A DNA stretch of 34,993 nucleotides from Burkholderiales bacterium (GCA_018971105.1 JAGWVB010000013.1:1-34993), one strand, 5' to 3'; positions 1 through 9,951 are shown, counted from the first letter of the stretch. Numbers and translations are program-made. The notes: generated by a model not told the origin, from the letters alone.

Positions 1-393
1 TCGCTGGCCGTCAAGGATGCCCAGGAACTGCTCGCGCTGCAAGCCGGCCTGCTGCAACCGGCCGCCGAGAAGGCCGCCGCCTACAGCCGTCATCTGTACG
101 ACATCATCGCCGGCACCAACGCCGAAGTGTCGAAGGCCGCCGAGGCGACCCTGGCCGAAGGCCAGCAGAAGGTCCTGGCGCTGGTCGACAACGCCGTCAA
201 GAACGCGCCCGCCGGCACCGAAAGCGCCGCCGCGCTCGTCAAGTCGGCCGTCGCCGCCGCCAACAACGCCTACGAAAGCGTGCACAAGGCCGCCAAGCAG
301 GCCACCGAAGTCGCCGAAGCCAACTTCACCGCCATGACCAACACCGCGGTCAAGGCGACGCAGTCGGCCGCCAAGAGCAAGAAGGCCGCCTGA
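1..393 (+). CDS. phasin family protein (5' truncated by window edge)
   Basis: Frame 1 is open from base 1 (SLAVKDAQELLALQAGLLQPAAEKAAAYSRHLYDIIAGTNAEVSK...); Ala/Lys-rich helical phasin-like sequence ending KSKKAA*. Confidence 0.85.
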   Translation, partial: SLAVKDAQELLALQAGLLQPAAEKAAAYSRHLYDIIAGTNAEVSKAAEATLAEGQQKVLALVDNAVKNAPAGTESAAALVKSAVAAANNAYESVHKAAKQATEVAEANFTAMTNTAVKATQSAAKSKKAA

Positions 394-508
394 GAGTTCC
401 AGGCCGTCTGATTGACAAGCTAGGGGTTAGTCGGGGGGAACTCTTCCGAAACCCGAGCGTCTACAAGCTGCCAGGGACATTGCCCTGGGTCTTGTGTGGA
501 ACGTTCAA

Positions 509-541
509 GGGCCTGGTCGAAAGATCAGGCCCCTTTTTTTG
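509..541 (+). terminator. Rho-independent terminator
   Basis: GGGCCTGGTC-gaaa-GATCAGGCCC stem followed by a T-tract (CTTTTTTTG). Confidence 0.85.
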
Positions 542-576
542 TCCCGACGGCCCCGTCGCAGCGCCAGCGGCGCCGG

Positions 577-1563
577 TCAGCGCGTGGCCGCAGCGATGCG
601 CTGGCGGATCTGCGGCAACTGGCGCAGCGTCACCTCGCGCCCGGCCTCGATCGCCCTCAGCCGCGCCGCGAAGTCGGCGCTCGAGATGCCCGCCAGCGCC
701 GGGCGCAGCACCACATCGGCGCCGCGCAGTTCATAGCGGTTGATGCTCCGGCTCATGATGGCGAAGGTCTGCAGCAGCAGCTTGAACATGTCGCCGGTGG
801 CGTTGGCGTCGGGCGGCGACGAGATGTCGACCGCGATCACGAGCTCGGCGCCCATCTGGCGCGCATAGCGCACCGGCACCGGCGCGACCAGTCCGCCGTC
901 GACATATTCGCGATTGCCGATGCGCACCGGCTCGAACACCGCCGGCACGGCGCTGCTGGCGCGCACCGCGCTGCCGGTGTCGCCGCGCTGGAACAGGATG
1001 GGCGCGCCGCTGGCGAGGTCGGTGGCGACGATGCCCAGCGGCAGCTTCATCTGCTCGATCAGGCGCCCGCCGGTCTCCTCGCGCACGAAGCGCGCCAGCG
1101 CCTCGCCCTTGATCAGTCCGCGGCCGGGGAACGACCAGTCGGTGATCGCGCCCTCGTCCATCGTGCGTGCCAGCGTGCCCAGATCCTGGCCGTTCTTGCC
1201 CGAAGCCCAGAGCGCCGCCACGAGGCTGCCGGCCGAGGTACCGGCGACGAGCGCGGGCTGGATGCCCGCTTCCTCGAGCACCTGGATGACGCCGATATGC
1301 GCGAAGCCGCGCGCCGCGCCCCCGCCCAGCGCGATGCCGATGCGAGGCGGGCGCGGCGGCGGACGCGGTGGCGGGGGCGGTGGCGGGGGCGGTTCCGGCA
1401 CCGGCGGCGCAGGGGCTACCGGTGCAGTCTGGCAGGCGGCAAGCACCAGACCCAGCCCGCAGGCGAGTCCGGCCGACGACATCGCACGCAGGGCGCGCCG
1501 CCGGTCGGCGGCTGGTGGATCGGGATGCACGCGATGATTGTAGAGAGCCAGGTCTTTAGTCAT
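577..1563 (-). CDS. patatin-like phospholipase family lipoprotein (RssA-like)
   Basis: Lipobox-like LVLAAC, poly-proline linker, GIALGGGAARGFAHIGV, GTSAGS nucleophile elbow, DGG motif. Confidence 0.88.
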   Translation of the reverse strand: MTKDLALYNHRVHPDPPAADRRRALRAMSSAGLACGLGLVLAACQTAPVAPAPPVPEPPPPPPPPPRPPPRPPRIGIALGGGAARGFAHIGVIQVLEEAGIQPALVAGTSAGSLVAALWASGKNGQDLGTLARTMDEGAITDWSFPGRGLIKGEALARFVREETGGRLIEQMKLPLGIVATDLASGAPILFQRGDTGSAVRASSAVPAVFEPVRIGNREYVDGGLVAPVPVRYARQMGAELVIAVDISSPPDANATGDMFKLLLQTFAIMSRSINRYELRGADVVLRPALAGISSADFAARLRAIEAGREVTLRQLPQIRQRIAAATR

Positions 1564-1821
1564 TCTGAATATAAGTAAGTCACTTCTTTTTAGTTCCGGA
1601 AATTTAGGGCTTTCCCTAGAGTCCGGTCCTCAGCCGAGCAGGTCCGTTCCGCGTCCTGCCGCCAGCGAGGAATAGCCCATGGACCCGTACACCGAAGCCG
1701 ATCGCCGATGGGCGCACCCGCGCGCAGCGCCGTCGGGCGGCCAGCCGCTGCGCCATGCCGCGGGCGCCGATGCTGCCGGCGGACGCTCGACCGCGGCCGT
1801 GGCCTGAGCCGGAGGCCGACG

Positions 1822-2196
1822 ATGGAATTCATAGACCCCCAGGCCGCACAGCCCGCCGACGCCCTGCTGCTGGACAACGACGCCGACGTGCTGGCGCGCG
1901 CCGCCGAGATCCACCGCCACCCGGCGGTCGTGCTGCAGTTCCCGAAATCGACCGACGGCCGCGCCTACTCGCAGGCCGTGCTGCTGCGTGGGCGGTTGCA
2001 CTATCGCGGCGAGATTCGCGCCATCGGCGAGGTCCTGGCCGACATGCTGCCGCTGCTGCGGCGCTGCGGCTTCGATGCCGTGCGGCTGCGCGCCGACCAG
2101 AAGGTCGAGAGCGCGCAGCGCGCGCTGGGCTATTTCGACGACCACCACACGAGCGTGTCGCCCGAGCGCACGGGCGAGCCAGGAGCCTGCGCATGA
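1822..2196 (+). CDS. DUF934 domain-containing protein (sulfite reduction associated)
   Basis: MEFIDPQAAQPADALLLDNDADVL...; sits directly before cysH with an ATGA overlap. Confidence 0.8.
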   Translation: MEFIDPQAAQPADALLLDNDADVLARAAEIHRHPAVVLQFPKSTDGRAYSQAVLLRGRLHYRGEIRAIGEVLADMLPLLRRCGFDAVRLRADQKVESAQRALGYFDDHHTSVSPERTGEPGACA

Positions 2197-2933
2197 ACCC
2201 GGCGATCGAACGCAACGCCCGCCCGACCCCGGGCTACGACGACCGCGCCGCACAGGCGCTGACGCTGCTGCGCCGCGCCGCGGCCGCGCATCCGGGGACG
2301 GTCGTCTTCACGACCAGCCTGGGCGCCGAGGACATGGTGATCACCGACCTGATCGCGCGCCACCGGCTGCCGATCGCGCTGGCGACGCTCGAGACCGGCG
2401 CGCTGCCGGCGCAGACGCTGGACTTGATCCCGCGCGTCGAAGCGCATTACGGGTTGAGGCTCGAAATCTGGCGCCCGCAGCCCGAGCAGGTGATCCATTT
2501 CGTCGCCCGCCACGGCGAACTCGCGATGCGCGCGAGCGTCGACCTGCGCAAGGCCTGCTGCGCGCTGCGCAAGCTCGAACCGCTGGCGCGTGCGCTGCAG
2601 GGCCGCACGGCCTGGATCGCCGGCCTGCGCCGCGAGCAGTCGGGCGCCCGGGCCGAGGTACCGGCCGAGAGCCTCGATGAGAACGGGCGCGCCAAATACA
2701 GCCCGCTCGTCGACTGGAGCTGGAAGGACGTCTGGCATTACATCGACGTGCACGGCGTCCCGTACAACGAACTGCACGATCACTTCTATCCCAGCATAGG
2801 CTGCGAACCCTGCACCCGCGCCGTCGCGCTGGGCGAGGACTTCCGCGCCGGCAGATGGTGGTGGGAAGCGGAAGACGCCAAGGAATGCGGTCTTCACGTG
2901 AGCAAGCACATAGCCCAGGAAATTCCCGCATGA
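2193..2933 (+). CDS. cysH: phosphoadenylyl-sulfate / adenylyl-sulfate reductase
   Basis: TTSLGAEDMVITDLI, KACCALRKLEPL, GLRREQS, GCEPCTRAV cysteine motifs. Confidence 0.93.
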   Translation: MNPAIERNARPTPGYDDRAAQALTLLRRAAAAHPGTVVFTTSLGAEDMVITDLIARHRLPIALATLETGALPAQTLDLIPRVEAHYGLRLEIWRPQPEQVIHFVARHGELAMRASVDLRKACCALRKLEPLARALQGRTAWIAGLRREQSGARAEVPAESLDENGRAKYSPLVDWSWKDVWHYIDVHGVPYNELHDHFYPSIGCEPCTRAVALGEDFRAGRWWWEAEDAKECGLHVSKHIAQEIPA

Positions 2934-3889
2934 ACGCGCCCACCTCGATCGAACACCTGCTCCCCGGACTCGACCACCAGCACCTCGACGCGCTCGAGGA
3001 AGAGGCCATCTTCATCCTGCGCGAGGTCGCCGCGAGCTTCGAGCGCCCGGCGCTGCTGTTCTCGGGCGGCAAGGATTCCTGCGTCGTGCTGCGGCTGGCC
3101 GAGAAGGCCTTCAAGCACCGCATCGCCGGCAATCATTTCGACGGCCGGATGCCGTTCCCGCTGCTGCATGTCGACACGGGGCACAACTTCCCCGAGGTGA
3201 TCGAGTTCCGCGACCGTCGCGTCGCCGAGATGGGCGAGCGCCTCGTCGTCGGCAGCGTCGAGGACAGCATGCGCCGCGGCACCGTGCGGCTGGCACATGA
3301 ACTGGAGTCGCGCAACGGCCACCAGACGGTCGCGCTGCTCGAGGCGATCGAGGCGCACCGCTACGACTGCCTCATCGGCGGCGCCCGCCGCGACGAGGAA
3401 AAGGCGCGCGCCAAGGAGCGCATCTTCAGCCACCGCGACAGCTTCGGCCAATGGCAGCCGAAGGAGCAGCGGCCCGAGCTGTGGACGCTGTTCAACACGC
3501 GCATCAAGCCGGGCGAGCATTTCCGCAGCTTCCCGATCAGCAACTGGACCGAGCTCGACGTCTGGCTCTACATTGCGCGCGAGAACATCCCGCTGCCCGG
3601 CCTGTACTACCGCCACGAACGCGAGGTCGTGCGCCGCAAGGGCCTGCTCGTGCCGGTGACGCCGGTGACGCCCCCGCAGGCGGGCGAGACGGTCGAGACG
3701 CTGCCGGTGCGCTTCCGCACCGTCGGCGACATGACCTGCACCTGCCCGGTCGAGAGCGAGGCGGCGAATGCGGTCGAGATCGTCGCCGAGACGCTCAGCG
3801 TCACCGTCAGCGAGCGCGGCGCCACGCGCATGGACGATCGCAGCTCGGACGCCTCGATGGAGCGCCGCAAGAAGGAAGGGTATTTCTGA
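2930..3889 (+). CDS. cysD: sulfate adenylyltransferase subunit 2
   Basis: LLFSGGKDSCVVLRLAEKAF, HVDTGHNFPEVIEFRD, GARRDEEKARAKERIFSHRD. Confidence 0.95.
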   Translation: MNAPTSIEHLLPGLDHQHLDALEEEAIFILREVAASFERPALLFSGGKDSCVVLRLAEKAFKHRIAGNHFDGRMPFPLLHVDTGHNFPEVIEFRDRRVAEMGERLVVGSVEDSMRRGTVRLAHELESRNGHQTVALLEAIEAHRYDCLIGGARRDEEKARAKERIFSHRDSFGQWQPKEQRPELWTLFNTRIKPGEHFRSFPISNWTELDVWLYIARENIPLPGLYYRHEREVVRRKGLLVPVTPVTPPQAGETVETLPVRFRTVGDMTCTCPVESEAANAVEIVAETLSVTVSERGATRMDDRSSDASMERRKKEGYF

Positions 3890-5187
3890 TGACCGCCACC
3901 GCCAGCCGCCGCGCGCTGCGCTTCCTCACCGCGGGCAGCGTCGACGACGGCAAGAGCACGCTGATCGGCCGCCTGCTGTTCGACAGCCGCGCCATCCTCG
4001 CCGACCAGCTCGACCACCTGCACGCCAAGGCAGCGGGCCGGTCGCACCCCGAGGGCGGGCCGAAGTTCGACCTGAGCCTGCTCACCGACGGCCTCGAGGC
4101 CGAGCGCGAACAGGGCATCACGATCGATGTCGCCTACCGCTATTTCGCGACGCCGCAGCGCAAGTTCATCATCGCCGACGCGCCCGGCCATGAGCAGTAC
4201 ACGCGCAACATGGTCACCGCGGCGGCGGGCAGCGACGCCGCCGTCGTGCTCGTCGACATCACCAAGCTCGATCTTGCGCAGCAGCCGCTGCAGCTGCTGG
4301 CGCAGACGCGCCGCCACACCTTGCTGGCGCAGCTGCTGCGCGTGCCGAGCATCGTCTTCGCCGTCAACAAGCTCGACACCGTCGCCGATCCCGCACCCGC
4401 CTACGCCGCCGTGTCGGCGGCGCTGACGCGCTTCGCCGCCGAGGCCGGCATCGCGGTGGCCGGCATCGTCCCGGTGTCGGCGCTGCGCGGCGACAACGTC
4501 ACCGCGCCGCTGGCGGCCGACTGGTACGCCGGCCCGTCGCTGCTGCAACTGCTCGAAGGCCTGCCGACGACGCAGGAGCATGACTGCGGCGGCTTCAGCC
4601 TGCCGGTGCAGTACGTGGCGCGCGCAGGCGGCGGCACCGGCGAGCAGCCGCGCGTGTGCTGGGGCCGCATCGCCCTGGGCGGCGTGCAGGTCGGCGACGA
4701 GGTCCAGGTCTTCCCGAGCGGCGAGCGCGCCCGCGTCGCCGCGCTCCGGCGCGCCGGCGCCGTCGTCGAGCACGCCCAGGCCGGGCAGTCGGCCGGCGTC
4801 GTCCTCGACCGCCAGCTCGACGTCTCGCGCGGCGACTGGCTCGCCACGCCGGGCGCGCTGACGGCGGCGCCGCGCTTCACGGCGACGCTGGCCTGGCTCG
4901 ACACCGAGGCCGCGACCCCGGGCCGCAAATACCTGCTGCGCCACGGCAACCGCTGGGTGCAGGCACGGCTGACCGAGATCCGCCACCGCCTCGACATCCA
5001 CAGCCTGCAGCCGCAGGACGCGCAGACGCTGGCCGTCAACGACATCGGCGAAGTCGCGTTCGAGCTGCAGCAGCCGCTGCCGCTGGCGCCCTACGCGCAG
5101 AACCGCATCGGCGGCGCGCTCATCGTCGTCGACCCCGCGAGCCACCGCACGAGCGGCGCGCTGCTGGTGCGCGCCGCGCTGGCGTGA
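3889..5187 (+). CDS. cysN: sulfate adenylyltransferase subunit 1 (GTPase)
   Basis: TAGSVDDGKSTLIGRLLFDS, ITIDVAYRYF, DAPGHEQYTRNMVTAA; overlaps cysD stop. Confidence 0.95.
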   Translation: MTATASRRALRFLTAGSVDDGKSTLIGRLLFDSRAILADQLDHLHAKAAGRSHPEGGPKFDLSLLTDGLEAEREQGITIDVAYRYFATPQRKFIIADAPGHEQYTRNMVTAAAGSDAAVVLVDITKLDLAQQPLQLLAQTRRHTLLAQLLRVPSIVFAVNKLDTVADPAPAYAAVSAALTRFAAEAGIAVAGIVPVSALRGDNVTAPLAADWYAGPSLLQLLEGLPTTQEHDCGGFSLPVQYVARAGGGTGEQPRVCWGRIALGGVQVGDEVQVFPSGERARVAALRRAGAVVEHAQAGQSAGVVLDRQLDVSRGDWLATPGALTAAPRFTATLAWLDTEAATPGRKYLLRHGNRWVQARLTEIRHRLDIHSLQPQDAQTLAVNDIGEVAFELQQPLPLAPYAQNRIGGALIVVDPASHRTSGALLVRAALA

Positions 5188-6059
5188 CAGCCGGCCGCGT
5201 CGTCTTCATCGGCGCCGGCCCCGGTGCCGCCGACCTCATCACGCTGCGCGGCGCCGCCTGGCTGGCGCGCGCCGAGGTCGTGCTGCACGATGCGCTGACC
5301 GACCCGGCGCTGCGCGAGCTCGCGCCGCAGGCGCGCTGGGTCGATGTCGGCAAGCGCGGCTACGCCCACGCCACGGGCCAGGCGAAGATCGACGCGATGC
5401 TGATCGCCGAGGCCGGCCGCCACGCCATCGTCGTGCGCCTGAAGGGCGGCGACCCGAGCGTCTTCGGCCGCCTCGAGGAGGAATTGCAGGCGCTGGCCGC
5501 CGCCGGCATCGCCTGCGAAGTCGTCCCCGGCATCACCGCGGCGCTGGCCGCGGCGGCCGATGCGCGCCGGCCGCTGACGCGCCGCGGCAGCGGCCGCACG
5601 CTGAGCCTGGCGACGGCGATGACGCGCGCCGGCCCGCACGAGCTGCAGCGCCAGGCCGACACCGAGGTCTTCTACATGGCCGGGCTGCGCCTGGCCGCGC
5701 TGGCGCAGGAACTGCTGCACGCGGGCTGGAGCGCCGACACGCCGGCCAGCGTCGTCTCGCGCGCCGGCTGGCCCGACAGCCTGGAGAGCGCGCACCGCCT
5801 GGCCGATCTGGGCGCCGCGGCGACGCTGCATGCCGGGCGCCCGACCATCGTCGTCGTCGGCGCCGGCGCCGCGCCCGCCTGCACCCCCGCCCCGGGGTCC
5901 GCCCTTCCGCCCGCCGCTGCGTCAGCCCTTCCGTCCGCGCTACCGTCAGCCCTTCCGTCAGCCCTACCGTCAGCCCTTCAGCCAACCCTTCCACCCGCCC
6001 TCGCGCCGGCAGCGCGCCTTGACGCCGAGCAAAACGGAAACACCCCCGCCTCAACGTAA
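5184..6059 (+). CDS. cobA: uroporphyrinogen-III C-methyltransferase, GTG start, with SALP-repeat tail
   Basis: VVFIGAGPGAADLITLRGAAWL, RLKGGDPSVFGR, EVVPGITAALAAAA, PTIVVVG; GTGA overlap with cysN. Confidence 0.9.
   Translation: MTAGRVVFIGAGPGAADLITLRGAAWLARAEVVLHDALTDPALRELAPQARWVDVGKRGYAHATGQAKIDAMLIAEAGRHAIVVRLKGGDPSVFGRLEEELQALAAAGIACEVVPGITAALAAAADARRPLTRRGSGRTLSLATAMTRAGPHELQRQADTEVFYMAGLRLAALAQELLHAGWSADTPASVVSRAGWPDSLESAHRLADLGAAATLHAGRPTIVVVGAGAAPACTPAPGSALPPAAASALPSALPSALPSALPSALQPTLPPALAPAARLDAEQNGNTPAST
5920..6003 (+). repeat. 12-bp tandem repeat (CGTCAGCCCTWC-like, ~7 units)
   Basis: CGTCAGCCCTTC / CGTCCGCGCTAC / CGTCAGCCCTTC / CGTCAGCCCTAC / CGTCAGCCCTTC / AGCCAACCCTTC / CACCCGCCCTCG read in register. 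Confidence 0.9.
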
Positions 6060-6127
6060 AATAAGGGGTTACGCGCAGTGCGTCCGTCCCGCCGCCTGCC
6101 GACCCTCATTCCACCTGCGTCCATTTC

Positions 6128-6451
6128 ATGACCCACGTCGTCCTCGAATCGTGCATCCGCTGCAAGTACACCGACTGCGTCGATGTCTGCCCCGTCGACT
6201 GCTTCCGCGAGGGGCCGAACATGCTTGTCATCGACCCCGATGAATGCATCGACTGCGCGGTCTGCATCCCCGAATGCCCGGTCAACGCGATCCTGCCGGA
6301 AGAGGACGTGCCGAGTGACCAGCTCGCCTTCGTCAAGCTCAATGCCGAACTCGCGCCGGGCTGGCCCAGCATCACCAAGCGCAAGCCCGCCCTGCCCGAC
6401 GCCGAGGAGTGGAAGGACCGCAAGAACAAGCTCGACCAGCTCAAACGCTGA
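6128..6451 (+). CDS. fdxA: FdxA-type 7Fe/8Fe ferredoxin
   Basis: [26 protein letters not shown]...[16 protein letters not shown]. Confidence 0.95.
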   Translation: MTHVVLESCIRCKYTDCVDVCPVDCFREGPNMLVIDPDECIDCAVCIPECPVNAILPEEDVPSDQLAFVKLNAELAPGWPSITKRKPALPDAEEWKDRKNKLDQLKR

Positions 6452-6468
6452 TCGGACCCGGGCTCAAG

Positions 6469-7569
6469 ATGCAACGCGAACTCGCCCCCACCATCGCCGC
6501 CACCGACCGCCAGCATGGCGGTCCGATCGAGACCGATGCCGTCATCGTCGGCGCCGGTCCGGTGGGGCTGTTCCAGGTCTTCGAACTCGGGCTGCTCGAG
6601 ATCAAGGCCCACATCATCGACAGCCTGGAGCACCCGGGCGGCCAATGCATCGAGCTCTATCCCGACAAGCCGATCTATGACATCCCGGCGGTGCCGTTGT
6701 GCACGGGCCAGGAGCTCACGGCCAACCTGCTCAAGCAGATCGAGCCGTTCGGCGCCACCTTCCATCTCGGCCAGGAGGTGCAGGTCGTGCGCAAGCAGGA
6801 CGATGGGCGCTTCTTCGTCCAGACCTCCAAGGGTACGCAGTTCCTCGCCCGGACGGTGTTCATCGCCGGCGGCGTCGGCTCGTTCCAGGCACGCACGCTC
6901 AAGGTCGACGGGCTCGATCAGTTCCTCGGCACGCAGCTGCATTACCACGTGCGCGATCCGTCGCAGTTCGCGGGCAAGAACCTCGTCATCGTCGGCGGCG
7001 GCGATTCGGCGCTCGACTGGGCCTTGAACTTCGCGCAGGAAGGGCCGCACAAGGCCGAGAGCGTGATCCTCGTGCATCGCCGCGACGGCTTCCGCGCCGC
7101 GCCGGCCAGCGTGGCGAAGATGCGCGCGCTGTGCGAGGCCTACGAGATGCAGTTCGTCGTCGGCCAGGTCACCGGCTTCGAGGAGGACGCCGGGCGCCTG
7201 GCCAAGCTCAAGCTCACCGGCAGCGACGGCGTCACGCGGCTGCTGCCGCTGGACATGCTGCTCGTGTTCTTCGGCCTGAGCCCTAAGCTGGGCCCGATCG
7301 CCGAATGGGGCCTCGGGCTCGACCGCAAGCAGATCACCGTCGACACCGAGAAATTCGAGACCACCGTGCCGGGCATCTTCGCCGTCGGCGACGTGAACAT
7401 CTACCCGGGCAAGAAGAAGCTCATCCTCTCGGGCTTCCACGAGGCCGCGCTGGCCGCCTTCGGCGCCGCACCCTATGTCTTCCCGGACAAGCGCGTGCTG
7501 CTGCAGTACACGACGACGAGCCCGAAGCTGCACAAGGTGCTGGGCGTCGAATCGCCGGTTTTCGATTGA
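6469..7569 (+). CDS. ferredoxin--NADP(+) reductase, thioredoxin-reductase-like (FAD/NAD(P) oxidoreductase)
   Basis: [74 protein letters not shown]. Confidence 0.92.
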   Translation: MQRELAPTIAATDRQHGGPIETDAVIVGAGPVGLFQVFELGLLEIKAHIIDSLEHPGGQCIELYPDKPIYDIPAVPLCTGQELTANLLKQIEPFGATFHLGQEVQVVRKQDDGRFFVQTSKGTQFLARTVFIAGGVGSFQARTLKVDGLDQFLGTQLHYHVRDPSQFAGKNLVIVGGGDSALDWALNFAQEGPHKAESVILVHRRDGFRAAPASVAKMRALCEAYEMQFVVGQVTGFEEDAGRLAKLKLTGSDGVTRLLPLDMLLVFFGLSPKLGPIAEWGLGLDRKQITVDTEKFETTVPGIFAVGDVNIYPGKKKLILSGFHEAALAAFGAAPYVFPDKRVLLQYTTTSPKLHKVLGVESPVFD

Positions 7570-7617
7570 GCGACACCGTTCGGTCATAATTCGCCCGTTC
7601 CGGTTCCCGACCGGGAC

Positions 7618-7706
7618 ACACGCTAGGGGTGTTGGCGCCGCGCAAGCGACGCCGACTGAGAAAGTCCCTTTGAACCTGATTGAGGTAATCCTCGCGCAGG
7701 GAAGCA
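7618..7706 (+). ncRNA. TPP riboswitch (THI element)
   Basis: Conserved CTAGGGGTG ... ACTGAGAAAGTCCCTTTGAACCTGAT ... GGTAATCCTCGCGCAGGGAAGC core, with P3-like stem GGCG/CGCC. Confidence 0.93.
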
Positions 7707-7770
7707 TGCACCGCAGCCGAGCGATACGCGGCACGGGTGCCGGCCGACCTGCCATCGACCGAGAAAGACG

Positions 7771-9951
7771 ATGGCCCACGCATTCCCACCGAACCGCCCG
7801 CAGCGCCTCGCGCTGCGCCCCGCCTGCGCCGCCGCGGCCGCGCTGTGCGCGCTGCATGCCGGCGCGCAGACCGCCGGCGACACGGCCCAGCTCGACCCGA
7901 TCACGATCGTCGCGCCCGGCGCCGGCAGCGCCGGCGTCACCGGATTCGGCGACGCGCCGCTGGCGCGCAGCCCCGTGCAGGCCAGCGTCGTCGACGCGGC
8001 GCGCATCCGCGACGGCGGCGGCGTCGGCCTCACCGCGCTGACGCGCTACGACGCGTCGATCAGCGACGCCTACGACGCCGACGGCTACTGGACGACGTTC
8101 AACATCCGCGGCTACGCGACCGACAACCGCTACAACTTCCTGCGCGACGGCCTGCCGATCAACGGCGAGACCAGCCTGCCGCTGGACAACAAGTCGGGCG
8201 TCGAGGTGCTCAAGGGCACGAGCGGCATCCAGGCCGGCACGAGCGCGCCCGGCGGTCTCGTCAACCTCGTCGTCAAGCGGCCCGAAGGAACGCAGCGCAG
8301 CGTGGGCATCGGCTGGCACCAGAACGGCAGCATCGCGGCCTGGGCCGACATCGGCCAGCGCTTCGGCGCCGGCGACGCCTTCGGGCTGCGGCTGAACGTC
8401 GCCGTCGAGCGGCTGGACCCCGTCGTGCGCGATGACCGCGGGCATCGCAACCTGGTCGCACTGGCCGGCGACTGGCGCCTCGACGCCGACACGCTGCTCG
8501 AGGCCGAACTCGAAAGCAGCCGCCAGAGCCAGCCGAGCGTGCCCGGCTTCAGCCTGCTGGGCAACCAGCTGCCGAGCGCAGCCAGCATCGATCCGCGCAT
8601 CAACCTCAACAACCAGCCCTGGACGCTGCCGGTCGTGCTCGCAGGCCATACCGGATCGCTGCGGCTGCAGCGGCGGCTGGCGGGCGACTGGAAACTGGTG
8701 GCGCAACTGATGCAGCAGCGCCTGCGCAGCGACGACCGGCTGGACTATTCCTTCGGTTGTTCGGCCGAAGGCAATTACGACCGCTATTGCTCGGACGGCA
8801 GCTTCGACTATTACGAATACCGCAGCGACGGCGAGCGCCGCATCACGACCGATATCGACATCCATGCCCAGGGCCGCGTCGCCACCGGCGGCCTGCGCCA
8901 CGAACTGACATTCGGCGCGTTGACGACACGGTTTCGGCTGCGCACGCAGCCCCAGGCCGACAGCAGCGTCATCGTCGGCCAGGGCAACGTCAACGGACTG
9001 GTGATGATCCCGGCGCTGCCGGCGAATCTGGGCTGGGTGCCCAATTCCGACCGCACCGAACGCTCGAACGAGCTGTATCTGCGCGACCATGTCCGCGTTT
9101 CCAACGCGCTGGGCCTGTGGCTGGGACTGCGCCACAGCGCGATCGGGCGCGACAGCGTGCAGACCGACGGCAGCCAGGCCACGAGCTACACGCAGGGCTT
9201 CACGACCCCGTGGCTGGCCGCCGGCTGGAGGGTCGGCGCGACGGCGCTGCTCTACGCGAGCTGGGGCGAGGGCATCCAGTCGACGGTGGCGCCGAACCGG
9301 CCCGGCTATATCAATGCGGGCCGGCCGCTGCCGGCGATCGAGAGCCGGCAGACCGAGATCGGCATCAAGAGCGCAGGCTCCGAGCTGGGCTGGAGCGTGA
9401 ACGCGTTCGACATCCGCCAGCCGCAATTCGACGATGTGTCGAGCGGCTGCGATGTCGATCCGAACGCCTGCATCACGACGCGGCTCGACGGCACGCAGCG
9501 CAACCGGGGACTCGAGGCCAGCTTGCGCTGGCGCGCCGATGCGCTGACGCTGCAAGCCAGCGCGATGCTGCTGCGCGCGACGATCGAGGGCAACAGCAAT
9601 CCGGCGATCAACGGCAAGCGACCGACCAACGTCCCGGCGCGGACGCTGAAATTCAATGCCGATTACGCGATCGGCGCCTGGCCGGGCCTGAAGCTGCAGG
9701 CCGCCATGGCGTTCGAGGGCGAGCGCATGGTGCTGCCCGACAACAGCGTTTCGGTCCCCGGCTGGTCACGCTGGGACCTGGGCGCGAGCTACGCGCTGCG
9801 GTCGGGTGCGACGACCTACATCTGGAGCGCCGGCATCGACAACGCGACCGACCGCCGCGCGTGGCGCGAGTCGCCGTACGAATACCAGCACGTCTACCTC
9901 TTCCCGCTGGCGCCGCGGACCTGGCGCCTGGCGCTGCGCGTGAACCTTTGA
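7771..9951 (+). CDS. TonB-dependent receptor (siderophore-receptor-like fold; candidate thiamin/precursor transporter)
   Basis: Signal-like N-terminus, TonB-box-like DPITIVAP, plug domain (FNIRGY, LPLDNKSGVEVLKGTSGIQAGTSAPGGLVNLVVKRP), C-terminal aromatic barrel strand RTWRLALRVNL. Confidence 0.92.
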   Translation: MAHAFPPNRPQRLALRPACAAAAALCALHAGAQTAGDTAQLDPITIVAPGAGSAGVTGFGDAPLARSPVQASVVDAARIRDGGGVGLTALTRYDASISDAYDADGYWTTFNIRGYATDNRYNFLRDGLPINGETSLPLDNKSGVEVLKGTSGIQAGTSAPGGLVNLVVKRPEGTQRSVGIGWHQNGSIAAWADIGQRFGAGDAFGLRLNVAVERLDPVVRDDRGHRNLVALAGDWRLDADTLLEAELESSRQSQPSVPGFSLLGNQLPSAASIDPRINLNNQPWTLPVVLAGHTGSLRLQRRLAGDWKLVAQLMQQRLRSDDRLDYSFGCSAEGNYDRYCSDGSFDYYEYRSDGERRITTDIDIHAQGRVATGGLRHELTFGALTTRFRLRTQPQADSSVIVGQGNVNGLVMIPALPANLGWVPNSDRTERSNELYLRDHVRVSNALGLWLGLRHSAIGRDSVQTDGSQATSYTQGFTTPWLAAGWRVGATALLYASWGEGIQSTVAPNRPGYINAGRPLPAIESRQTEIGIKSAGSELGWSVNAFDIRQPQFDDVSSGCDVDPNACITTRLDGTQRNRGLEASLRWRADALTLQASAMLLRATIEGNSNPAINGKRPTNVPARTLKFNADYAIGAWPGLKLQAAMAFEGERMVLPDNSVSVPGWSRWDLGASYALRSGATTYIWSAGIDNATDRRAWRESPYEYQHVYLFPLAPRTWRLALRVNL

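Noticed and set aside
6106-9555. 1149-aa minus-strand ORF
   Set aside because: Antisense to fdxA, the reductase, the TPP riboswitch and the TonB receptor; low-complexity Arg/Ala/Asp composition typical of a GC-driven spurious ORF.
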